Assembly: GCF_003463065.1 (NCBI RefSeq)
Contig: NZ_QSCM01000006.1
Coordinates: forward strand, 180,633-244,632
DNA: 64,000 nucleotides
Direction of reading: 5' to 3'
DNA from: Blautia sp. OF03-15BH
GTDB taxonomy: Bacteria; Bacillota; Clostridia; Lachnospirales; Lachnospiraceae
Shown: positions 48,711 through 57,159 of the stretch, in pieces
How the letters are laid out: every line of letters starts with the position of its first letter
Numbering within the stretch: the stretch's first letter is position 1
Translations under genes and position numbers: made by a program
The notes under the pieces: generated by a model
Told to the model about the DNA's origin: nothing
What the model saw: the letters and a program-made list of their open reading frames with translations, nothing else
Database searches by the model: none

Positions 48711-51164
48711 ATGGAAACAACAAAGAAAGAGCGGCTGTGTTACATCCGCCCGGTCAGGGCGTTCCGCCGTATGAAGAGTGCGGATGAAGACAGTCAGACC
48801 GTATATATATTCGGTATTACGGGAATTGGCAAGACCGAATTTTTCACCCGTTATCTGAACGGAATGGAATACAGGCTTCTGAATGGAAGAAAAATAGATC
48901 CGGAAGCCTTGAAACCGAAAAAAAAGGAAACCCGACAGATCATTGTCATCGATGATCTTCATGACCTGGTTTTTGATCCGAATCAGGAAGAAGTCAAAGA
49001 ACTGATCACAAAGCTGGCAGTAAGAGAGGATATCTGGCTGATCCTGGCAGGGAGAAGCCCTGTTCCACCCTGGTTAGCGCCGATCCGCTACCGGGAAATG
49101 TTCTGTATCATCAATGAGGAGCGCCTGCTCTTTGACGAACGGATGGAAGAACAGTATGTAAGCCGGAGAAATATGATCCTCACTGAAAAACAGCAGACCA
49201 TTATGAAGGCTTACTGTCACGGAGTACCTGTTGGCTGGCAGGTTTCTTACGATGCCTATTATCGATTCAGACAATTGAAAAAAGACCCATCCGGACCTTT
49301 TGATGATCAGGAATTTGAAATACTGATTGAGAATGCCAAAGACCAGATGTGGGACTATCTGGAATATCACGTCTATGATCAGTGGGAAGTCCAGCTGCAG
49401 GAGTTTCTGATGGAAGTCTCGATTGTGGACCAGTTTACGATCCGGCTGGCAGAGATGATCACTGGCCGGTTGGATGTGGAAATGCTGGTTGAGAAAAGCA
49501 AATGGCTGGGAAATTTCATGGTGGAAGACCGGAAAGGGAAAGAGACCTGTTATTATCTGCGTGAGGAAATGCTGACCAGCATGAGAAGACGGCTGAAAAA
49601 GCGGTATTCGATGGAAAAGCAGAAAAAGCTCTATGAAAATGCAGGTCTTTATTACCAGCTGAAAAGAGAGCCTATGAAGGCATTGGCTATGTATGAAGCG
49701 GTCGGTGATACGGAACGGATCGCCTCCATTCTGGTAGACAATGCGAGGATGACACCAAACAACGGCTACTATTACGAATTGAAAAAGTATTACCTGGATC
49801 TGCCAGAGGAACGCGTTCTGGAAAGTCCGGAGTTGATGAAAGGCTTAAGTATGCTTCAGTCTCTGCTCTTGAATATTTCCGAGAGTGAGCGCTGGTATCA
49901 GGAACTGAAAGAGTATGAGAAAAAATATACAGGAAGCCAGAAGAGAGTAGCCAGAGAGCAGCTTTTGTATCTGGATATCGCTCTTCCGCACAGGGGGATC
50001 GAAGGGATAGCGGAGATCCTCAAAGAAGCTTATGACCTGTTGAAAGAGAATAAAGTCCATCTGCAGGAATTTTCCATTACGGCGAACCAGCCCTCTCTGA
50101 TGAACGGCGAAAAAGATTTTTGTGACTGGAGTTTTCAGGACATCGAAATCATGCAGAGCATGGAAAAGATCATGGAAGGCATTTTTGGAAGTTACGGAAA
50201 AGGTCTTGCAAATCTGGCTGTTGCAGAAAGCATGTTTGAAAAAGGCGGAGACAATTATGAAGTGGCAATGCTGGCGAATAAAGGCAGGATGCAGGCGGAT
50301 GCAGGCGGCAGGATCGAGCAGTGTTTCGTAGGAGACGGGATTTTATCCTGGCTTCATATCATCAACGGCAAGGCTTCGGAGGCAGAAGATCTTCTGAAGC
50401 GTTTTTACCGGAAAGCGGAGCAGGAGGGGGCAGAACGACTTTTTGCGAACATCAGGACCTTTCTGACACGCTGTTATCTGTACGAAGGAAAAACAGAAGA
50501 AATAAAGGAATGGATGGAAAAAGCACCGGATGAAGAAATGGGCTTCTGCATTTATGACCGTTTTCAGTATCTGACAAAAGCCCGGTGTTATCTTCTGGAA
50601 GGAAGAAACGAACAGGCATACAATCTTCTGATCAAGTGTAACTATTATGCGAAGATCATGAAGCGACCTTATCTGGAAATGGAAGGACAGCTTCTGGCTG
50701 CGATCGCAGAGTATCGTATGGGAAAAAACGACTGGGATCTTCTTCTGAAGAAAGCTCTGACGGAGATCGAGCACTATGGCTTTGTCCGGATCGTGACAAG
50801 AGAGGGAGCTGCACTTCTGCCGCTTGTCCATAAAACCTCCTGGAAACCGACGGAGCCGGAGGAAAATAAAGAACAGGCCGCAAAAAACAGACAGTTCTGG
50901 AAGAAAGTACAGGCCGAACTTGAAAAAATGGCACAATTCTATCCTTCTTATCTTGACAGCGGGATAGAAGAGGTCTATCTGAGTGATACCATGATGAAGA
51001 TCTTAAGGCTTCAGGCCGAAGGGCTTTCAAAGGAGAAAATTGCAGAAGAATTGAACATGTCTGTCAGCAATGTAAAATATCATACCCAGCAGATCTATAG
51101 AAAGCTGCGGGTATCCAACAAGGCGGAAGCTGTTCGTGAAGCAGGAAGAAGAGGCTGGATCTAG
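48711..51164 (+). CDS. MalT-like STAND ATPase with LuxR DNA-binding domain
   Basis: The 817-residue cytoplasmic regulator carries Walker A GITGIGKT (residues 35-42), Walker B-like IIVIDDLHD (near 80) and a sensor motif AGRSP. A winged-helix-like region follows, then a long helical TPR-like part (about 310-720, CYLYEGKTEEIKEWMEKAP, CYLLEGRNEQAYNLL), and a C-terminal LuxR helix-turn-helix (about 755-817, GLSKEKIAEELNMSVSNVKYH). In MalT such a protein is off until an inducer binds the TPR part. AAGGGGGCG precedes the ATG. The next gene follows after 29 bases and encodes a second regulator. Confidence 0.9.
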   Translation: METTKKERLCYIRPVRAFRRMKSADEDSQTVYIFGITGIGKTEFFTRYLNGMEYRLLNGRKIDPEALKPKKKETRQIIVIDDLHDLVFDPNQEEVKELITKLAVREDIWLILAGRSPVPPWLAPIRYREMFCIINEERLLFDERMEEQYVSRRNMILTEKQQTIMKAYCHGVPVGWQVSYDAYYRFRQLKKDPSGPFDDQEFEILIENAKDQMWDYLEYHVYDQWEVQLQEFLMEVSIVDQFTIRLAEMITGRLDVEMLVEKSKWLGNFMVEDRKGKETCYYLREEMLTSMRRRLKKRYSMEKQKKLYENAGLYYQLKREPMKALAMYEAVGDTERIASILVDNARMTPNNGYYYELKKYYLDLPEERVLESPELMKGLSMLQSLLLNISESERWYQELKEYEKKYTGSQKRVAREQLLYLDIALPHRGIEGIAEILKEAYDLLKENKVHLQEFSITANQPSLMNGEKDFCDWSFQDIEIMQSMEKIMEGIFGSYGKGLANLAVAESMFEKGGDNYEVAMLANKGRMQADAGGRIEQCFVGDGILSWLHIINGKASEAEDLLKRFYRKAEQEGAERLFANIRTFLTRCYLYEGKTEEIKEWMEKAPDEEMGFCIYDRFQYLTKARCYLLEGRNEQAYNLLIKCNYYAKIMKRPYLEMEGQLLAAIAEYRMGKNDWDLLLKKALTEIEHYGFVRIVTREGAALLPLVHKTSWKPTEPEENKEQAAKNRQFWKKVQAELEKMAQFYPSYLDSGIEEVYLSDTMMKILRLQAEGLSKEKIAEELNMSVSNVKYHTQQIYRKLRVSNKAEAVREAGRRGWI

Positions 51165-51193
51165 GTGATCTGCAACAAAGGGGGGAAGAGAGC

Positions 51194-52426
51194 ATGTATA
51201 CAGATACGGAAATCATAAAAGTGAATCTTATGGGGCGGTTTCAGATTTCCTGTGGAGATAAGATCCTGGACGAAGACAAGATCTGTTCCGCAAAAGGGAT
51301 CAGGCTCCTCACCCTGCTTCTTTTGAACCGCAAAAAGCTGGTGACGCTGCAGGAAATGGAGGAATTTCTCTCTGCTTCGAATACAAGAAGTGAGTCTGGA
51401 AACAGCAGCGGGTACATAAAAAATCTGGTTTACCGGATGCGGAATGTATTGAAGCAGATGGGAGACAGCAGTTATATCATAAGCAAATATAAAAGTTACG
51501 CCTGGAATCCGGAAATCCCTGTGGTGATGGATGTGGATGTTTTTGAGGATTTTTATGAAAAAGCAGGAAAGCAGGAGAATCAGGAAGAAAAGAAGCATTG
51601 TTACGAAGAAGCGCTGCAGGTTTACCGGCCGATGACGGAAGTACTGATGGGAGAGTACTGGATGGTCAGCATTGATGCCTATTATGCGGCACTCCGTCTG
51701 GAAATGGTGAAAAACCTGGCAGTCATCTATGAGCAGGAGGAGAACTGGGAAGATCTCATCCGTCTGTGCCGGGATACGATCAAGAGCGAGCCGCTGGACG
51801 AGGAACTGCGCGCCTGGCTTCTGACTGGACTGATCCGGCAGAAGAAAGTACAGGAAGCCCTGAAGGAATACGAAAATGCGGAAAAGGTTTGGAATGAGCA
51901 GCTGGGCGGCTACAAACCGGAGTGTGCAGAAAAGCTTTATCAGGAGATCATGGCGATCAACCAGGGAAAAGACGAAGAAATACAGAAGATTGCCGAGATC
52001 GTCCGGGAAAACATGGAAGAAAAAGGAGCTTATTCCTGCGAACAGGGTGTTTTTTATCAGTTCTGCAGCATTGAGGCCAGAAAAATCCTGCGAAAAGAGA
52101 CAGAAAGCAGTCTTGTCCTGTTTACTCTATGCGTAAAGGGACTGGAGGAGCAGTCCAGAAGAAAGAACTTTGTCCTGAAATATGCCAGAAATAATTTCAG
52201 AACCTGTCTCAGCCAGCAGCTGCGTCTTGGCGACGTGATCTCCAGTCTGGGTTCCCGGCAGTTCGCAGCGCTGCTTTCGGATTGTCCGTATGAGGACTGT
52301 GAAAAAGTAGTCAGCCGTGTCCTACGGACCTTTAAGAAGGCTTATCCGAATACCAGTGTGGAGATCTGCTACGAGACTGCACGGCTGGGAGATTCTGAAA
52401 AAGATCTGCTTGGTTTTGTACAGTAA
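51194..52426 (+). CDS. BTAD (SARP-like) regulator with degenerate GGDEF-like tail
   Basis: The 410-residue protein has an N-terminal OmpR-like winged helix (about 1-100, VNLMGRFQISCGDKILDE, GYIKNLVYRMRNVLKQMGD). A bacterial transcriptional activation domain made of TPR-like helices follows (about 110-255, AVIYEQEENWEDLIRLCRDT, EPLDEELRAWLLTGLIRQ). The last 120 residues resemble a diguanylate cyclase fold, but LRLGDVISSLGSRQFAALLS has SLGSRQF where active enzymes have RxGGDEF, so catalysis is lost. Such a tail might bind a nucleotide or serve as a dimer unit. It is co-transcribed with the STAND regulator. Confidence 0.85.
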   Translation: MYTDTEIIKVNLMGRFQISCGDKILDEDKICSAKGIRLLTLLLLNRKKLVTLQEMEEFLSASNTRSESGNSSGYIKNLVYRMRNVLKQMGDSSYIISKYKSYAWNPEIPVVMDVDVFEDFYEKAGKQENQEEKKHCYEEALQVYRPMTEVLMGEYWMVSIDAYYAALRLEMVKNLAVIYEQEENWEDLIRLCRDTIKSEPLDEELRAWLLTGLIRQKKVQEALKEYENAEKVWNEQLGGYKPECAEKLYQEIMAINQGKDEEIQKIAEIVRENMEEKGAYSCEQGVFYQFCSIEARKILRKETESSLVLFTLCVKGLEEQSRRKNFVLKYARNNFRTCLSQQLRLGDVISSLGSRQFAALLSDCPYEDCEKVVSRVLRTFKKAYPNTSVEICYETARLGDSEKDLLGFVQ

Positions 52427-52430
52427 AAGA

Positions 52431-52465
52431 GATCGTCTGAGAGATTTCTCGGGCGGTCTTTTTTT
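52431..52465 (+). terminator. Terminator after the BTAD regulator
   Basis: GATCGTCTGAGA pairs with TCTCGGGCGGTC (with G-U pairs) followed by seven T. Confidence 0.87.
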
Positions 52466-52498
52466 GTCGGATTTTGCCAGAATTTACAAAGGAATCGG

Positions 52499-52527
52499 TT
52501 TACTTTTATACTAAAGTGCTTTATACT
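52499..52527 (+). promoter_or_regulatory. Promoter of the lectin-like surface protein
   Basis: TTTACT (52499-52504), 17 bases and TATACT (52522-52527) precede the gene at 52567 by 40 bases. Repeated ACTTTTATA words surround the minus-10 box and may be part of a regulator site. Confidence 0.6.
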
Positions 52528-52566
52528 TTTATAAAAAGAGCAGCAGGATGAAGGGAGGAAAAATAC

Positions 52567-55500
52567 ATGTTTTGTCAGGAATGTGGACAGAAATTACCAG
52601 AGGGAGCAAAGCATTGTCCATATTGCGGAGCAATGGTGGAAGCCGCTCCGCCGCCGGAACCGGAAGAAACATCTTTGAAGCGGGAAGAGGAAGGTGTGCC
52701 GGAGGAAGTGTTCTCTCCGGAACCGAATGATCCGGAAGAGAAAACCCCGCCGCCCGTGAAAAAAACACAGAAACCAAAGCCGCAGCCGCCGGCTCCGGAA
52801 AAAGCCGGGAAGCACGGAAAAACAGGGCTTTATGCGCTGATCGGGCTTGCGGCAGTGCTTGTTCTTGTGGTGGTATTCATCAAAGGAGTCTTTGGCGGCG
52901 GAAATGAGATATCGGTCATGGACTGTGTGAAGGTGACAGTCAGTGGTGTGGACACAAAGGGAACCGCATATTTTGATCTGGATATACAGCCGATCCTGGA
53001 TGCAGTGGCAAAAAAGTCACCTCTGACGGAACGGATGCGCGAAGATATTTATGAGCGGACTTCTGATCTCTATAAAGACATTGCCATTTCACCGATCAGT
53101 GAGCTTTCCAATGGGGATAAGGTCAAGGTCAGCAGCAACGTGGATCCGAAGCTTCTGAATGATTACAAAGTGAAGCTGAAAAACGGCGATAAGACCATCA
53201 AAGTAGAAACCCTTGTGAAGGTTCAGGATGTGAAGGTCAAAGATTATATGACGGTCAGATTTTCCGGCTTTGACGGCAGTGGAAGTGTCTATATGGATCA
53301 GGATTATGATGCACTGAAGGAAGCTGTTGCTGCACTGATCCGCAAAGCAGATTCCTCCGAAGAAGCAGAAACCTATATCGAACAGACGCTTTCTTCTGTG
53401 CTCTATCAGATTTCCTGCATTTATGACGGGGAAAATGATCTGAAAAACGGCGATGAAGTCACGTATCTGTTCAGCGGACCGGAATATATCGAGAAGTATG
53501 GCATCCACTTTGTATATGAAGAGATTTCTGCAAAAGCAGAAGGGCTGCTTCCCGTGGAGACCATTTCTCTTCCGGAGTATCTGACGCTGACGGCAAGCGG
53601 CATCAATGGCAGCGCTTATGTGACGGTTTCTCTGGATGAAGAAAAACTGACTTCCTATTTAAAGGAGATCTTTGAGAAAGAACAGCGGGGAGCTTACGGA
53701 GCAGCAGGAGAGACTTTTGATGCTGCAGCGGAAGCGGAGGTAGCCGCAGGTAATGTGAAGAGTGCCTGGAGAGATCAGTTTGATACCTCGGTGGCTCCTG
53801 AAGAGGCGGTTTCCAACGGGGATCAGGTGACCGTGACCGTGACTCCGTCCTACGAGGAAGAGCAGGTAACCATGCAGAGCAATGGTTTGATCCTGACTGG
53901 TGGAACGAAAAGTGATACCATAGAGGGGCTGGGCGATTATCATCTCGGCATTGCTTCTACGGAGGATACAGAGGTGCGAAAGCTTCTCGCTCCATATGAA
54001 GGAGAAATTGAAAATACCTTTGAAAACAAAAAGGAGGAGATCACAAACCAGGTATCGGATACCGGCTGGATCGCCTGGGATCAGGTGGCTGGCGGAAAAG
54101 TAACGCCGGTATTGGAACAGCTTCAGCTTGTTCCCTGGGATGGAGACGAGAACTATGAAGCAGGAAATCTTCTGACAGCCATTTATCATATGACGCTTCC
54201 GATACGTCAGTTTAACCGTTCCATGACAACGCTGGATCTTTATTATGGAATGAGTTTCGATTCTGTAGTAAAGCAGGCGGACGGAACACTGAGCATGAAC
54301 TATGATCCGAGTACCAGGTTCTTTATCGGAAAAGAAGATCTGGACAGCTGGCTTACCGACAATAAGAGTTACATGCTGGCGAACGGCAAAAATGCAGCGG
54401 AAGAGGATGTGACAGCAGATCTTTCCGAAACAGCTGAGACAGAAGCCGGAACGGAGACAGAAACGGAAGGAAGCACCGAGGCGGCAGAAGTGATCTCTGT
54501 GGAAGCACCACAGGCGGCTGCGCTTCCTGATGCAGCGGCAAACCAGGCGGCAGCCATGATCACTTATGAGGGACATATTTATGCGAGATATGATCTGCCT
54601 CTGAATTATACGCAGGCTGAGAAGTTCTGTGAACAGGCCGGTGGTCATCTGGTAACCATCACCTCCTGGCAGGAAAGCCGGGTTGTCAGAAGCATTCTTG
54701 AAGATGCAGCTTATAGTGAGTACTGGCTCGGAGCCAGCGATGAAGAATGGGAAGGAGGCTGGAAGTGGCTGACCGGTGAAACCTTTGACTGGACCAACTG
54801 GAATGACAGCCAGCCGGACAACTATGATGGAAATGAGGATTTCCTGACGATCTCTTCCTACTACGGAAGCTGGAATGACCGTCCGGCTGATGCGGAGGAT
54901 ATCGGCTTTCTCCTGGAGATCGAACCTGCATCCGAAGGAACGCCTTCCGGAGAATATGACCTGCTGGCAGATCTCACGGCAGCTTCCGGCACCAATTTTG
55001 ATATCTGGAATGAACTGGAAGATCCTTATGGAAACAGGCATTTCGGCAGCCCGGTCCTGGATGCTTCCGAAAACGGTCAGGTAAAATATGAACTGGGTGG
55101 AAAATACAGCCTGTTCACTGCAAACTTAAGTACCTGGAATGATGCAGAGAGTGACGCTTCCTTTGAACTTGCGATCTGGGGAGACGGAAAACTGCTCTAC
55201 AGCCGTTACAATTACCGGAAGACGGATGCACCTGAGATGATCGCTCTGAATGTTACCGGTGTGGATAAGCTTTCCATCCAGGCGGCAAACCGTGGAGCTT
55301 ATAGCAATGGTTTCCTTTGCCTGAATGAGGCGAAGTGCTGGAAAAATACAGCAGCAGAGCTTCCGGCAGAAACCGTGGACCAGTTGAGTGATCTGGTGCT
55401 CATTGACAGCTATGAGTATGGCGATTACAGTATTCGTGGCATGAATACGGATGTCTATGGAAATGTACATGAAGACTGGTATGATTTCGCTGAAGAGGAT

Positions 55501-57009
55501 GAGGCAAGAGCTGTCTTTAAACTGGGTGGAAAATATACCAGCTTTGAAGGAATGGTCCTTACCGGAATCGGCGATTATGATATCAGCGACAGCGCTGATC
55601 TGGAGATCTCTCTGGATGGAACCGTGGTTTATTCTGTAAATGATCTGACTCTTTATCAGGGCGGACAGAGCTTTTCTCTGGATGTGACGGGGAAAGAGAT
55701 CCTGGAGATCCGCGGTTCAGGAGCGGCATATCTTGCAGATTCCAGACTGATCCGTCCGGCAGAAGCCGTTTCCGCGGAAAAAGAGCGCTACACCTTCCCG
55801 GAGCTTCCGGAGGCTGTGGCAAGCCGGGCGGCCGGTTCCCGCATCTATAAAAATAAGAAATACTACCGTTTTGATCAGGAGCTGACCTGGAGCCAGGCAG
55901 ATGCTTTCTGCAAAGCTGCCGGCGGAACCCTGGCAATGCCGAAGACAGAAGCGGAAAACAGTGCGGTCTATGATCTGATCGATGATGGAAACAGCAGCTA
56001 TTACTGGCTGGGCGGCAGTAAATCAGGAAACAACTGGCTCTGGAACGATGGAGAGGCGATCACGGACGGATACTGGGGCAGCAGCCAGCCGGATAACCAC
56101 GAGGAAAATGAAAACCTCCTCTGCATGTATTCTTATGATGATTCCTGGAATGATATTTCCGACCAGAATCTTGGCTTTGTGCTGGAACTTACTGCAGCAG
56201 AAGCTTCGGATGAGAATGCTGTCCTGCTTACCGGTATGGAGTGGCAGGAAACTTCTTATGCAGAGAGTGTGAAGGCTTATAACGGCGATGAAATTTATCT
56301 GAACAGTGTTAAATTCTATGCTTCAGAGAATGGATATCTCCGGACGGACCTGAACGGTGCTTATCAGACATTGAGCGGGATCGTAGATGTATCTTCCGAT
56401 GCTTCGGTAAATGGTGATTTTTACTTTGCTGTTTTCGGAGATGGAAAGCTTCTATATGAAAGAAAGAGTTTCTCGAAAAAGGATCCCCAGGAAGTATTTT
56501 CTGTGGATGTGTCCGGCGTGAAGCAGCTTTGTGTAAAAACAGCCAATCATGGCGCTTATGACAGCGGATATCTCTATCTCATCGAGCCGGAGCTTACGAA
56601 GGCAGAAACACCGGCTTCTTCCGGTATCGCAAGGATCTCGGATCTGGTATTGGTAGATGGTGTCGGAGAAAGCAGCATTTCCAGACTTTTCGTAGATTCT
56701 TACGGGGAACTGCATGATGGCTGTCTGAAGCTTTCCTCGGGAGAGAATGCAAAAGTGACTTACAATACAGGCGGAAGCTGCACTTCCTTCACAGGAAAAC
56801 TGGCTGCCGGTGAGGATACTTCTTATGAGGGCAGTATTTCTCTGAAGATCTATGGTGACGGAAATCAACTGTATGAGGTGACGGATTTTGGAAAACTGTC
56901 CGGAACCCAGAGCTTTGAGGTGGATATCACAGGCTGCCAGGTGCTGGAGATCGAGACAACGGGAGATTCCGGCTCCGCCATTTATCTGGTAGATGAGCAG
57001 CTGAAATAG
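52567..57009 (+). CDS. Giant zinc-ribbon membrane protein with two C-type lectin and four NPCBM-like domains
   Basis: The 1480-residue protein begins with a cytoplasmic zinc ribbon (Cys 3, 6, 17, 20: CQECG, CPYCG) and a Pro/Glu-rich linker. One membrane helix (about 88-108) and a large extracellular part follow. Two or three repeated beta-domains (about 115-480) precede an acidic Thr/Glu spacer. C-type lectin domain 1 (about 666-795, WLGASDEEWEGGWKWLTGE, QPDN, SWND) comes next, then two NPCBM-like domains, C-type lectin domain 2 (about 1090-1205, again QPDN and SWND) and two more NPCBM-like domains. QPD and WND are the sugar- and calcium-binding motifs of galactose-type lectins, so glycan binding is likely. 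No sortase motif is present. It lies behind the two regulators. Confidence 0.88.
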   Translation: MFCQECGQKLPEGAKHCPYCGAMVEAAPPPEPEETSLKREEEGVPEEVFSPEPNDPEEKTPPPVKKTQKPKPQPPAPEKAGKHGKTGLYALIGLAAVLVLVVVFIKGVFGGGNEISVMDCVKVTVSGVDTKGTAYFDLDIQPILDAVAKKSPLTERMREDIYERTSDLYKDIAISPISELSNGDKVKVSSNVDPKLLNDYKVKLKNGDKTIKVETLVKVQDVKVKDYMTVRFSGFDGSGSVYMDQDYDALKEAVAALIRKADSSEEAETYIEQTLSSVLYQISCIYDGENDLKNGDEVTYLFSGPEYIEKYGIHFVYEEISAKAEGLLPVETISLPEYLTLTASGINGSAYVTVSLDEEKLTSYLKEIFEKEQRGAYGAAGETFDAAAEAEVAAGNVKSAWRDQFDTSVAPEEAVSNGDQVTVTVTPSYEEEQVTMQSNGLILTGGTKSDTIEGLGDYHLGIASTEDTEVRKLLAPYEGEIENTFENKKEEITNQVSDTGWIAWDQVAGGKVTPVLEQLQLVPWDGDENYEAGNLLTAIYHMTLPIRQFNRSMTTLDLYYGMSFDSVVKQADGTLSMNYDPSTRFFIGKEDLDSWLTDNKSYMLANGKNAAEEDVTADLSETAETEAGTETETEGSTEAAEVISVEAPQAAALPDAAANQAAAMITYEGHIYARYDLPLNYTQAEKFCEQAGGHLVTITSWQESRVVRSILEDAAYSEYWLGASDEEWEGGWKWLTGETFDWTNWNDSQPDNYDGNEDFLTISSYYGSWNDRPADAEDIGFLLEIEPASEGTPSGEYDLLADLTAASGTNFDIWNELEDPYGNRHFGSPVLDASENGQVKYELGGKYSLFTANLSTWNDAESDASFELAIWGDGKLLYSRYNYRKTDAPEMIALNVTGVDKLSIQAANRGAYSNGFLCLNEAKCWKNTAAELPAETVDQLSDLVLIDSYEYGDYSIRGMNTDVYGNVHEDWYDFAEEDEARAVFKLGGKYTSFEGMVLTGIGDYDISDSADLEISLDGTVVYSVNDLTLYQGGQSFSLDVTGKEILEIRGSGAAYLADSRLIRPAEAVSAEKERYTFPELPEAVASRAAGSRIYKNKKYYRFDQELTWSQADAFCKAAGGTLAMPKTEAENSAVYDLIDDGNSSYYWLGGSKSGNNWLWNDGEAITDGYWGSSQPDNHEENENLLCMYSYDDSWNDISDQNLGFVLELTAAEASDENAVLLTGMEWQETSYAESVKAYNGDEIYLNSVKFYASENGYLRTDLNGAYQTLSGIVDVSSDASVNGDFYFAVFGDGKLLYERKSFSKKDPQEVFSVDVSGVKQLCVKTANHGAYDSGYLYLIEPELTKAETPASSGIARISDLVLVDGVGESSISRLFVDSYGELHDGCLKLSSGENAKVTYNTGGSCTSFTGKLAAGEDTSYEGSISLKIYGDGNQLYEVTDFGKLSGTQSFEVDITGCQVLEIETTGDSGSAIYLVDEQLK

Positions 57010-57012
57010 TGT

Positions 57013-57051
57013 AGCGTTTTCGAAATAACCAGACCATTGACTTGTCTGCAA
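57013..57051 (+). repeat. Right copy of the 39-bp direct repeat
   Basis: Identical to 48505-48543 over all 39 bases and starting three bases after the lectin-gene stop. The flanking bases differ from those of the left copy, and the inverted partner arm is absent here. Confidence 0.9.
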
Positions 57052-57098
57052 ATCCGATTGCACAAGTTGAAAAAGTCTCAGCGTAGATAGTCAGAAAG

Positions 57099-57134
57099 GC
57101 AGGCGGTTTCTGGGGGAATCCAGGGACCGCCTGC
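57099..57134. other. Nine-base-pair hairpin before the YARHG gene
   Basis: GCAGGCGGT and ACCGCCTGC are perfect inverted arms 18 bases apart. A-rich sequence follows on the plus strand, so it is not a terminator in that direction. It lies about 25 bases before the YARHG start and may belong to its leader. Confidence 0.4.
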
Positions 57135-57159
57135 AGAAAAAAAGAAAGTGGGAAATGGT

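Noticed and set aside
48501..48962. Minus-strand open frame over the left 39-bp repeat and the regulator start
   Set aside because: It overlaps the promoter and 5' coding part of the STAND regulator and has no ribosome site or homology.
57099..57134. Terminator for the lectin gene
   Set aside because: The stem is followed by A rather than T on the plus strand.
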